Assembly: GCF_001999285.1 (NCBI RefSeq)
Contig: NZ_MLHN01000004.1
Coordinates: 91,241-155,240, forward strand
Source: Rodentibacter genomosp. 1
GTDB lineage: Bacteria; Pseudomonadota; Gammaproteobacteria; Enterobacterales; Pasteurellaceae
Length of the DNA stretch: 64,000 nt
Direction of reading: 5' to 3'
The position numbers and the translations under genes were made by a program. The notes under the pieces are model-generated. The model ran no database searches, was not told where the DNA came from, and was given only the letters and a program-made list of their open reading frames with translations. How positions within the stretch are numbered: the stretch's first letter is position 1; every line of letters starts with the position of its first letter. This document shows, piece by piece, positions 22,885 through 30,751 of this stretch.

Positions 22885-24204
22885 CTATTCTTTTATTGAC
22901 CGATAGAGATCAAATTTATAAGACACGAAGCCATACAATGTCCAACCGATAAAGGTAGCAATGGAACCATATAACATTGCTTGCTCACCCGCCGCGTAAA
23001 GGGCATATATGCTGTATATCGAACCGATAAATGCAACAAATACGGTGGTTTTATATTTTCGCGCTGGCACATTTTCCACTTTTAGCAGAACAGCTAATGC
23101 AGCCATGGAAAGCAAGTACGGAATGACATTGGTGACCACAGCTAAATCAACCAATACATTAAATTGTTTATTTAATGATGGGCTGATGGTTAATAAAGAT
23201 AATAGGGTTTGAATTGCTGTAATGGTTACCATACCGATAATCGGTGCGTCTTTGCTTGTGACTTTTTTGAAGAATGCCGGGAAATAGCCTTCTTCTGCGG
23301 AAGATTTAAATACTTGTGCAATGGTGAATTGCCAGCCTAATAAAGAACCGAAACAAGACATCACCATTAAGCCCATAATGACTTTACCGACGGTTTCATT
23401 AAACATGTGGGCAAATGCCAATCCGAATGGTGCGGTAGATTGTGCTAAATCCATATTTGGTACGATACCGGCAATCACATTGGTTGAGACAATATAAATT
23501 ACCGCCGCTCCCAGTGTTCCTCCCAATACGGCAATAGGCACGTTTTTCTCCGGATTTTCAACGGCATCAGCATTGGCACAAGCGGATTCTAATCCTAAGA
23601 ATGCCCATAAGGTCATAGAAATGGAGACGCCAATTGCTTCAAAAGTTGGCACATTGTGAGGGTTCCAAGAGTTAATATAGAGTGAACCATCGAACCAATA
23701 CCAACCGATGATACAAAGACCAACAACTGGAATGATGACGCCCCAAATGGTGAATGAACTAATATTTCCTGTAATTCTTGCACCGCCGAAGTTAAGGACA
23801 GTGGCAAGCCATAATGTAAAAATTGTCCACAGTGCAATGGAGAGCGGTGAAAGGGTTGTGCCTAACAGTTCGGAACCATAGCCTACGGCAGAAATTGCAA
23901 TTGCTGTATTGGCGATAACTAAAGAGACACCGTAGGTGTAATTTGCCATGAAGTTACCCGCTTTACCGAAAGAATACTCGGCATAGCCACCCATACCGCC
24001 GGATTTTTTACTGAACATTCCACATTGTGCAAATGCGTAAGCAAGAGCGGTTGAACCGACAGCGGTAACTAACCAAGATACGATAGAAATAGTGCCAATT
24101 TCTGCCAGTTTTGTTGGTAGCATAATAATACCGGAGCCCATCATGTTTACCATAGTGAGAATAGTAAGTTGCACCACGCCAATTTTATTACTTTTTGTAC
24201 TCAT
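22885..24204 (-). CDS. potE: Putrescine-ornithine antiporter
   Basis: A 439-residue APC-family transporter with about twelve helices. The start MSTKSNKIGVVQLTILTMVNMMGSGIIMLP and helix 6 segment LWAFLGLESACANADAVENPEKNVP match PotE. It exchanges external ornithine for putrescine made by SpeF, giving acid tolerance and polyamine export. It is 60 bp downstream of speF, separated by a USS hairpin that ends right next to its ribosome-binding site. Confidence 0.97.
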   Translation of the reverse strand: MSTKSNKIGVVQLTILTMVNMMGSGIIMLPTKLAEIGTISIVSWLVTAVGSTALAYAFAQCGMFSKKSGGMGGYAEYSFGKAGNFMANYTYGVSLVIANTAIAISAVGYGSELLGTTLSPLSIALWTIFTLWLATVLNFGGARITGNISSFTIWGVIIPVVGLCIIGWYWFDGSLYINSWNPHNVPTFEAIGVSISMTLWAFLGLESACANADAVENPEKNVPIAVLGGTLGAAVIYIVSTNVIAGIVPNMDLAQSTAPFGLAFAHMFNETVGKVIMGLMVMSCFGSLLGWQFTIAQVFKSSAEEGYFPAFFKKVTSKDAPIIGMVTITAIQTLLSLLTISPSLNKQFNVLVDLAVVTNVIPYLLSMAALAVLLKVENVPARKYKTTVFVAFIGSIYSIYALYAAGEQAMLYGSIATFIGWTLYGFVSYKFDLYRSIKE

Positions 24205-24216
24205 AATTTATTCCTC

Positions 24217-24255
24217 AAGTGCGGTCAATATTCTCATTGAAAAATGACCGCACTT
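24217..24255. other. Inverted USS hairpin between speF and potE
   Basis: AAGTGCGGT (24217-24225) and ACCGCACTT (24247-24255) can pair across a 21-base loop. The T run lies on the plus-strand side only, so in the speF-potE direction it lacks a U tract. It may stabilise or process the mRNA rather than stop transcription. One arm touches the potE GAGG ribosome site. Confidence 0.55.
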
Positions 24256-24264
24256 TTTTAGCGA

Positions 24265-26436
24265 TTAATGTTCATTTAATACATAACCATACGCACGAGT
24301 CCGTCCGTCAGGATCTTTTTGTAGATAGACCCCTTGGATTTCCGGTGCGAAGCCCGGCAAGGTATTAATGCCTTCTTCTAGCGCTAAGAAATATTGTTGA
24401 GCGGTTGTACTCCATCTTTCTCCCGGTACGACGCATAAGACACCTGGAGGGTAAGGAAGCGCCCCTTCTGCTGCAATTCTGCCTACAATGTCGGTGAGTG
24501 AAATTAATTCCACATTGTTGCGAATTAACTCAATATTGGCATCGTGAGGATTCATCGCATATTCAGGCAAGGTAGCTTTACGGAATAAGTCTTTTTGTAA
24601 TTGTTTTACATTGCGGCTGACATAGAGATCATGCATTTCTTGGCATAATTGACGAATGGTATAACCTCTGTATCGTTCCTCATTATTTTTGTAAACGGTT
24701 GGTAATACGTCTTGTAATAACGAATCTTGTTTGATATGTTTTTCAAACAATGCGATTTGGGCGACTAAGGTTTGCATTTTTGTTAAGGTTTCAGCAGGCG
24801 TTAACAAAAATAGGATGGAGTTCAAATCGCATTTTTCAGGAATGATACCGTTTTCACGTAAGTAGTTTGCTAGGATTGTGGCTGGAATACCGAAAGATTC
24901 ATATTCACCGCTTTCTAAGCTAATGCCCGGTGTGGTGAGCAAGAATTTGCAAGGATCAACGAAGTATTGTTCATCTTCATAACCTTCAAATTTATGCCAT
25001 GTGTCGGTTGGATGGAATTTGAAGAATTCAAGATTTGTCGCGATTTCTTCAGTATCGTAATCCTGCCATTTTTTGCCTTTTATCGTCGTTGGAATAAATG
25101 GACGAATCAGTTCACAATGATTTAAGACTAATTTACGTGCTTCGATCCCTACTTTTACACAATCATGCCATAGACGGCGACCGGCTGCGCTACCTTGAAT
25201 TTTGGCATTCACATCCAATGTTGCGAATAATGGGTAGAACGGGCTGGTGGAGGCGTGCAACATAAAGGCGTTATTAAAACGTTTGTGATTAACATAACGA
25301 TTTTGACCTTTAATATGTTTGTCTTTTTTGTGAATTTGGGAGGCTTGTGAGAAACCTGCTTGTTGTTTATGAACGGATTGTGTCACGATAATGCCGGGAT
25401 CGTTTTCATTAAGTTCTAACAAGAGAGGAGAACAATCTTTCATCATTGGAATGAATTGTTCGTAACCGACCCAAGCGGAGTCAAATAAAATATAGTCGCA
25501 AAGATGACCAATTTTATCTACCACTTGACGTGCGTTATAGATCGTGCCGTCATAAGTACCTAATTGAATAACGGCTAAACGGAACGGACGTTGTTTATCC
25601 GCACTTTCTGGCGCGACTTCTTTAATTAAGCCTCTTAAGTAGCTTTCCTCAAAGCAGTGACTATCAATACCACCGATAAACCCGAACGGATTACGTGCAG
25701 TTTCAAGATAAATAGGGGTTGCTCCCGCTTGAACCAATGCGCCGTGATGGTTGGATTTATGGTTGTTTCGGTCAAATAAAACAAGATCACCCGGTGTCAG
25801 AATGGCATTTAATGCCACTTTATTGGCAGAAGATGTGCCGTTTAATACGAAGTAAGTTTTATCGGCATTAAATACTTGTGCCGCATATTTCTGTGCATCA
25901 CAGGCTGCCCCTTCGTGAATAAGCAAATCGCCTAGTTTTACATCGGCATTACAAATGTCCGAACGGAAAATGTTTTCTCCGTAGAAATCATAAAGGAAAC
26001 GACCTGCCGGATGTTTACGATAATATTGACCGCCTTGATGTCCCGGACAGTCAAAGGCTATATTCCCCATTTCCACATACTCACTGAGCATTTTGAAGAA
26101 TGGCGGAAGCATTTTTTCTTCATAAAGTTTAGCGGCAGTTTCAATTTGACGACTATAAAGCTGAATATCATAACCATTGAGATCTTGGATATGGTAAACA
26201 GAGTCATAAAATTCGGGTGAAAGTGGTTGCTCGGCTGTTTGTACAACAAAAACAGGAATATTAAATTCGGTTTCTTTGATGGAATCAATAAATTGATCTA
26301 CATCAGAGGAACTTAATACGATAGCAGCAACATCAGTAAAATCAGTAAAATCAGTTTGTTTGATTTCCACCATATCTCTTTCGGTGAAGAAATATTGGGT
26401 AACAGCCGGACTATATGCTATTTTTAATTTAGGCAT
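24265..26436 (-). CDS. speF: Ornithine decarboxylase, inducible type
   Basis: A 723-residue PLP fold-type I decarboxylase producing putrescine and CO2. The N-terminal response-regulator-like wing domain (residues 1-110) is followed by the core. The PLP lysine is in VTQSVHKQQAGFSQ. Substrate and cofactor segments FDCPGHQGGQYYRKHPAG, NADKTYFVLNGTSSANK and FDSAWVGYEQF are present. C-terminal PPGVLCVVPGERW is conserved. In the wing domain a 9-bp direct repeat encodes TDFTDFTD. The start has AAGGAG seven bases upstream. It is controlled by the SpeFL leader and forms an operon with potE. Confidence 0.99.
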   Translation of the reverse strand: MPKLKIAYSPAVTQYFFTERDMVEIKQTDFTDFTDVAAIVLSSSDVDQFIDSIKETEFNIPVFVVQTAEQPLSPEFYDSVYHIQDLNGYDIQLYSRQIETAAKLYEEKMLPPFFKMLSEYVEMGNIAFDCPGHQGGQYYRKHPAGRFLYDFYGENIFRSDICNADVKLGDLLIHEGAACDAQKYAAQVFNADKTYFVLNGTSSANKVALNAILTPGDLVLFDRNNHKSNHHGALVQAGATPIYLETARNPFGFIGGIDSHCFEESYLRGLIKEVAPESADKQRPFRLAVIQLGTYDGTIYNARQVVDKIGHLCDYILFDSAWVGYEQFIPMMKDCSPLLLELNENDPGIIVTQSVHKQQAGFSQASQIHKKDKHIKGQNRYVNHKRFNNAFMLHASTSPFYPLFATLDVNAKIQGSAAGRRLWHDCVKVGIEARKLVLNHCELIRPFIPTTIKGKKWQDYDTEEIATNLEFFKFHPTDTWHKFEGYEDEQYFVDPCKFLLTTPGISLESGEYESFGIPATILANYLRENGIIPEKCDLNSILFLLTPAETLTKMQTLVAQIALFEKHIKQDSLLQDVLPTVYKNNEERYRGYTIRQLCQEMHDLYVSRNVKQLQKDLFRKATLPEYAMNPHDANIELIRNNVELISLTDIVGRIAAEGALPYPPGVLCVVPGERWSTTAQQYFLALEEGINTLPGFAPEIQGVYLQKDPDGRTRAYGYVLNEH

Positions 26437-26662
26437 AATTAACTCCTTATTTATATTTTTGAGATAAAAAGGTCTCTTACATTATAAAAATAATGCATTC
26501 TTTGTTTTTTTAAACAATAAGATAGCTGTCACTAATTTAATAATATTAGTGATTGGTTCTTATTAATTTAAAATAGGAAGATCAGCTTTAATTAAGAGAT
26601 AATGACTGTTGGTGAGTCATATTTTTTTAAAGCTAAAATCTCTCTGAATAGTGAAGACACGA
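26437..26662 (-). promoter_or_regulatory. speFL-speF leader mRNA, untranslated part
   Basis: 226 bases between the SpeFL stop codon and the speF ATG contain no recognisable gene. By analogy with E. coli speF this is where premature (Rho-dependent) termination would be relieved when SpeFL stalls. I see no clear intrinsic terminator. Confidence 0.5.
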
Positions 26663-26770
26663 CTAGAGAGCGAAATGGGATGGTTTATTTTGAGAGGCAA
26701 AAACAGAATAGGAAAAACAAGAGCGATGCGATGGCATCATAATGTGTCTTGTACGGCGGATATGCGCCAT
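26663..26770 (-). CDS. speFL: SpeFL ornithine-sensing leader (arrest) peptide
   Basis: A 35-codon ORF, ATG at 26770-26768 and TAG at 26665-26663, reads MAHIRRTRHIMMPSHRSC then FSYSVFASQ and onward. It lines up without gaps with the end of E. coli SpeFL: H-I-R-R-T-x-H-I-M-x-x-x-H-R-x-x-F-x-x-x-x-F. The HIRRxxH motif (residues 3-9) is the known ornithine-recognition signature. In E. coli, ornithine capture by the translating ribosome stalls SpeFL and lets transcription continue into speF. A weak AAGGG lies nine bases before the ATG. The frame is open upstream for at least 16 codons into the CATA repeat, so an N-terminally extended form is possible. It is too short for routine gene callers. Confidence 0.9.
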   Translation of the reverse strand: MAHIRRTRHIMMPSHRSCFSYSVFASQNKPSHFAL

Positions 26771-26799
26771 TAAAGAACGCCCTTTTATTGGATTAAGAC

Positions 26800-26865
26800 T
26801 TAAAAGGCGTAGAATTCTTGTATGTATGTATGTATGTATGTATGTATGTATGTATGTGCTTGCAT
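26800..26865 (-). CDS. Tetranucleotide-repeat upstream ORF (possible phase-variable leader start)
   Basis: An ATG at 26865-26863 follows a consensus AGGAGG at five bases' spacing. It opens a 21-codon ORF: MQA, three copies of HTYI coded by nine CATA units, then QEFYAF and TAA at 26802-26800. The stop lies 29 bases before the SpeFL ATG. Because the unit is 4 bp, a change in copy number changes the frame. With 7, 10 or 13 units the same start reads through the repeat, RILRLLSLNPIKGRSL, and directly into SpeFL. With 8 or 11 units it ends at another nearby TAA. I know of no annotated homologue. Translation is inferred from the ribosome site. Confidence 0.65.
   Translation of the reverse strand: MQAHTYIHTYIHTYIQEFYAF
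26819..26857. repeat. Tetranucleotide simple-sequence repeat, TATG / CATA, nine full units
   Basis: Nine TATG units fill 26821-26856, with partial units at each end giving a 39-bp tract of period 4. Tracts like this cause slipped-strand phase variation in Haemophilus (lic genes, mod, hgp). Here the repeat sits in the coding start of a leader ORF upstream of speFL rather than in a surface-antigen gene. Confidence 0.95.
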
Positions 26866-26959
26866 AGAATCCTCCTCATATCTATACAATTCAACAGACC
26901 TATCTTGATTGTTATTCTGCCCCTTCCTAAAAGTAGAATCAATAATAAATATTTAAAAA

Positions 26960-26975
26960 TGTGATCATTGTCAAA
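26960..26975 (+). promoter_or_regulatory. Possible CRP site upstream of pepE
   Basis: TGTGA-TCATTG-TCAAA matches the CRP consensus at eight to nine of ten half-site bases and sits about 145 bp before pepE in the divergent pepE/speFL intergenic region. The surrounding 26866-27117 is AT-rich and holds no gene I can see. A role at the speFL promoter on the other strand is equally possible. Confidence 0.45.
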
Positions 26976-27117
26976 ATAAATATTATTTTTAATTTTTTTA
27001 TAACATTTATTTAACCATGGTTTTATTTATTCTAATGTTTAATATAAATAAAATTTTATGTTTATTTTAACTTGCTATAAGTATAATGATGATATTTATT
27101 AATTATAATAGGATGAA

Positions 27118-27828
27118 ATGAATGTGAAAAATATACTTCTTCTGAGCAGTTCAAAATACAAGGAAACGGGGTACTTAGAACACGCACTGCCTTGGTTACA
27201 GCAATTTTTATCGGATTATCGTGGTAAAAAAATCGCATTTGTTCCTTATGCGGGAGTACGCCGTACTTTCGATGAATATGAGAAAATCGTGCAAGAGGCA
27301 TTATCAGATGTGGAGATGGAAATTGTTTCCGTTCATCACGGTAAACCATATCGAGATATTATTGAACGGGCAGATGTAATAGCCATTGGTGGCGGTAATA
27401 CATTTTGTTTATTGAAACAGCTTTATGAACATCATTTGATTGAAGCCATTCATGAAAAAGTAAAGAGCGGAACGCCGTATTTTGGTTGGAGCGCAGGGGC
27501 GAATGTAGCAGGACGTTCGATTATGACCACCAACGATATGCCCATCACTTATCCCCCTTCTTTTTCTGCATTGCAATTATTTCCTCATCAAATTAATCCT
27601 CACTTTATTTCTGGCAAAATGCAAGGTCACAACGGTGAAAGTCGCGAAGATCGGTTGGCTGAATTTTTACTCGTCAATCCAACCGCACTTGTCTATGCGT
27701 TACCGGAAGGATCGGCATTGCATATTCGAGGAGAACAGGCAACAGTGCTGGGTGAAAATCCTATTTTACGTTTCAGTAAAGGTATGCAATGTGAAACCTT
27801 TGCTGTGAATCACCGCTTTTCTTATTAA
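27118..27828 (+). CDS. pepE: Dipeptidase E (alpha-aspartyl dipeptidase)
   Basis: A 236-residue serine peptidase of family S51 that hydrolyses dipeptides with N-terminal aspartate. The nucleophile Ser is in [27 protein letters not shown] and the C-terminal catalytic region LPEGSALHI are present. It heads a forward cluster with dcuC and an M20 hydrolase, which suggests coupled use of peptide-derived aspartate. Confidence 0.95.
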   Translation: MNVKNILLLSSSKYKETGYLEHALPWLQQFLSDYRGKKIAFVPYAGVRRTFDEYEKIVQEALSDVEMEIVSVHHGKPYRDIIERADVIAIGGGNTFCLLKQLYEHHLIEAIHEKVKSGTPYFGWSAGANVAGRSIMTTNDMPITYPPSFSALQLFPHQINPHFISGKMQGHNGESREDRLAEFLLVNPTALVYALPEGSALHIRGEQATVLGENPILRFSKGMQCETFAVNHRFSY

Positions 27829-27847
27829 CTTATAAAGGAACACTATT

Positions 27848-29143
27848 ATGGAAATGTTTAAATCTTTGGTGGCAATTGTGGGTATTTTTGCCACCATTTA
27901 TTTTTTGATTAAAAAGGCGGAAACAAGAACAGTATTAATCGGTATTGGTTTATTGATGTCAGTTGTTACGCTAAACCCAATGGGCGCACTTGATGCCTTT
28001 GCAAAGAGTATGACATCCGGCGGGTTGATTATGGCGATCTGTTCCAGTATGGGCTTTGCCTATGTGATGAAATACACCCAATGCGATACGCATTTGGTAC
28101 ATTTGCTGACGAAACCCTTAAGCGGACTAAAATTTTTCTTAATTCCTATTGCCACCATTATTACTTTCTTTATTAATATCGCGATTCCTTCTGCTGCCGG
28201 TTGTGCGGCGGCGGTGGGGGCAACATTAATCCCTGTGTTAAAAAGTGCGGGTGTTCGTCCTGCTACTGCGGGTGCGGCTATTCTAGCCGGAACCTTTGGT
28301 TCGATGATGAGTCCGGGCTCTTCCCACTCTGCCATGATTAGCGAAATGTCCGGTTTAACCATCACCCAAGTGAACCTTTCCCACGCCCCCTACAATATGA
28401 TTGCGGGTGCGATTGGCGCGATTGTATTGACGATTTTAGCCCTTGTTTTTAAAGATTATGGCGAAGAACATCGCCAAGCCTATCTTGCCGAGCAAAAAGA
28501 AAGCGAAACCAACAAGGTACAAGGGGTCAATGTTCTGTATTCTATTGCGCCATTATTGCCATTAATTATTTTGGTAATCGGTGGCACATCTTTACAACAA
28601 ATTCCGGGGCTTGAATGGACAAAAATGGGCGTACCGCAAGCCATGCTGATCGGTGCGATTTACGGCATTATCGTTACCCGTATTTCACCGGTTAAAATCA
28701 CGGAAGAATTTTTTAACGGAATGGGAAATTCTTACGCCAACGTACTCGGCATTATTATTGCCGCAAGCGTATTTGTCGCAGGATTAAAATCAACCGGTGC
28801 CGTCGATGCGGCGATCGCCTTCTTAAAAGAATCCAACGAATTTGTCCGTTGGGGGGCGACTATCGGGCCGTTTTTAATGGGATTAATCACCGGTTCCGGC
28901 GATGCCGCTGCCATTGCCTTTAATAGTGCCGTTACGCCACATGCGGTAGAGTTGGGCTATACCCATGTCAATCTTGGTATGGCTGCTGCGATTGCCTGTG
29001 CATTAGGTCGTACCGCTTCACCGATTGCCGGAGTCACCATTGTTTGTGCCGGTCTTGCTATGGTAAGTCCGGTTGAAATGGTGAAACGGACTGCGCCGGG
29101 AATGGTGCTTGCCGTCTTATTCTTGGCATTATTTATGTTATAA
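27848..29143 (+). CDS. dcuC: Anaerobic C4-dicarboxylate transporter, DcuC family
   Basis: A 431-residue inner-membrane carrier with about twelve helices. Characteristic segments are NIAIPSAAGCAAAVGATLIPVL, AGTFGSMMSPGSSHSAM and GSGDAAAIAFNSAVTPHA. The family exchanges fumarate, aspartate and succinate. It is 19 bp after pepE, so aspartate released from dipeptides may be its context. Exact substrate is not certain. Confidence 0.88.
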   Translation: MEMFKSLVAIVGIFATIYFLIKKAETRTVLIGIGLLMSVVTLNPMGALDAFAKSMTSGGLIMAICSSMGFAYVMKYTQCDTHLVHLLTKPLSGLKFFLIPIATIITFFINIAIPSAAGCAAAVGATLIPVLKSAGVRPATAGAAILAGTFGSMMSPGSSHSAMISEMSGLTITQVNLSHAPYNMIAGAIGAIVLTILALVFKDYGEEHRQAYLAEQKESETNKVQGVNVLYSIAPLLPLIILVIGGTSLQQIPGLEWTKMGVPQAMLIGAIYGIIVTRISPVKITEEFFNGMGNSYANVLGIIIAASVFVAGLKSTGAVDAAIAFLKESNEFVRWGATIGPFLMGLITGSGDAAAIAFNSAVTPHAVELGYTHVNLGMAAAIACALGRTASPIAGVTIVCAGLAMVSPVEMVKRTAPGMVLAVLFLALFML

Positions 29144-29211
29144 CCCCTCAAATTTCACCGCACAAAATACAAAGTGCGGTGTTTTTTCATTAAGTTTTTT
29201 AAGGAGAAAAA

Positions 29212-30498
29212 ATGAACTTAGATTTATCCCAACTCACTCATTGGCGTCGTGAATTTCATCGCTTTCCTGAAACCGGTTGGAGCGAATTTTGGACAACGGC
29301 ACGTATTGCGGATTATTTAGAAAGTCTTGGTTGTTTTGAAATTTTAATGGGCGAGCAAATAATTAACCCTGATTTTGTTCGCGGACGAAAACAAGCGGTG
29401 GTGGATCGTGGTTTGGTGAAAGCAAAAGCCTATGGTATGAATGAAAAATGGCTCGACAAAATGAGTGGCTATACCGGCTGTGTCGCGGTGTTTGATTCCG
29501 GTAAACCGGGTAAAACCGTGGCGTTACGTTTTGATATTGACTGTGTGAATGTCAAAGAAACGAACGATCCGAATCATATCCCGAATAGAGAGGGTTTTGC
29601 TTCGGTTAATGATGGCTTTATGCACGCTTGCGGTCACGATGCACATATTACCATCGGTTTGGGAACGGCATTGTGGATCAGCCAAAATCGTGAAAAACTC
29701 ACAGGTAAAGTAAAAATTGTTTTTCAACCTGCAGAGGAAGGCGTGCGAGGTGCGGCGGCTATTGCAGCCAGTGGGGTGATTGATGATGCGGATTATTTTG
29801 CGAGTTCCCACATCAGTTTTTGTGCAAATTCCGGCACGGTAGTTTCCAATCCAAGAAACTTTCTCTCAACAAGCAAAATTGATATTCGCTACCACGGCAA
29901 ACCGGCACATGCCGGCGCAGCACCTCATTTAGGACATAATGCGTTACTTGCCGCAGCGCATGCTGTTACACAATTACATGGTATTGCCCGCCACGGTGAA
30001 GGAATGACACGTATTAATGTGGGTGTATTAAAAGCGGGGGAAGGCCGTAATGTGATCCCAACAGAGGCTGAATTACAACTTGAAGTCCGTGGCGAAAATA
30101 AAAAGATCAATGAATATATGGTTGAGCAAGTGATGCAAATTGCCAAAGGGATTGCTATCGGTTTCAATGTAGATTATGAAACAGAAATTGTAGGCGAAGC
30201 AGTGGATATGAACAATGATGCAGAACTGGTGCAGTTAGTGGAAGAAATTGCCTTACAGCAACCTCAAATCCACAGTATTAATGCCGATTATGCTTTTAAT
30301 GCCAGTGAAGATGCTACGGTGTTAGGCAGACGCGTGCAAGATCACGGTGGAAAAGCCATTTATTTTATCCTTGGCGCTGATCGCACGGCAGGTCATCATG
30401 AAGCCGAATTTGATTTTGATGAAAATCAATTGATTACAGGCGTGAATATTTATAGCGGATTATTACAACGTCTATTGGGGGACTCCCCTATTTTCTAA
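29212..30498 (+). CDS. M20 family metallo-amidohydrolase (AbgA/AbgB-like)
   Basis: 428 residues. The metal ligands and base of M20 peptidases are seen in MHACGHDAHITIG and PAEEGVRGAAA, with a dimerisation domain around residues 220-330 and HHEAEFDFDE near the end. Related enzymes cleave p-aminobenzoyl-glutamate or N-acyl amino acids. It follows dcuC by 68 bp, with a USS-containing gap, and ends with its own terminator. Substrate is unknown. Confidence 0.85.
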   Translation: MNLDLSQLTHWRREFHRFPETGWSEFWTTARIADYLESLGCFEILMGEQIINPDFVRGRKQAVVDRGLVKAKAYGMNEKWLDKMSGYTGCVAVFDSGKPGKTVALRFDIDCVNVKETNDPNHIPNREGFASVNDGFMHACGHDAHITIGLGTALWISQNREKLTGKVKIVFQPAEEGVRGAAAIAASGVIDDADYFASSHISFCANSGTVVSNPRNFLSTSKIDIRYHGKPAHAGAAPHLGHNALLAAAHAVTQLHGIARHGEGMTRINVGVLKAGEGRNVIPTEAELQLEVRGENKKINEYMVEQVMQIAKGIAIGFNVDYETEIVGEAVDMNNDAELVQLVEEIALQQPQIHSINADYAFNASEDATVLGRRVQDHGGKAIYFILGADRTAGHHEAEFDFDENQLITGVNIYSGLLQRLLGDSPIF

Positions 30499-30520
30499 GG
30501 CGGTTTATACCGCCTTTCTT
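30497..30520 (+). terminator. Terminator of the pepE-dcuC-M20 cluster
   Basis: AAGGCGG / CCGCCTT (30497-30503 and 30510-30516) with a six-base loop, then TCTT. The hairpin begins at the stop codon. Confidence 0.75.
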
Positions 30521-30530
30521 AAGGTTATTG

Positions 30531-30613
30531 GTAGGGACACACTGCGTGTGTCCGTTATAAAAATCAAATTATTTTAATTTTTTAAAATTCGGACACACGT
30601 AGTGTGTCCCTAC
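30531..30613. repeat. 83-bp inverted-repeat element, copy 1
   Basis: The left end GTAGGGACACACTGCGTGTG continues TCCG and is matched by the reverse complement of the right end (CGGACACACGTAGTGTGTCC then CTAC) over 24 bp with one mismatch. The roughly 35-bp centre is AT-rich. A second copy lies at 56399-56480. It could be a non-autonomous mobile or REP-like element. Confidence 0.85.
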
Positions 30614-30751
30614 AATTTGTTAAATTTTCTGTTTTGTACATTTGTCACATAATGTGGAAATTTTTCCCAAAATCGACCGCACTTTCTTTCAAAAACAGGG
30701 TGTTTTTCTTAGAATAGCATTAATTTTTATCCCTCAGGTAAGGACATTTTT

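Noticed and set aside
26819..26857. The TATG tract as a CRISPR-like array or as a surface-protein coding repeat
   Set aside because: It is a 4-bp simple repeat without spacers, and the only ORFs through it are the short leader frames on the minus strand. No large ORF crosses it on either strand.
30531..30613. The inverted element as a simple terminator
   Set aside because: A separate terminator (30497-30520) already ends the upstream gene, the arms are 24 bp with a long AT loop, and an almost identical copy lies elsewhere.
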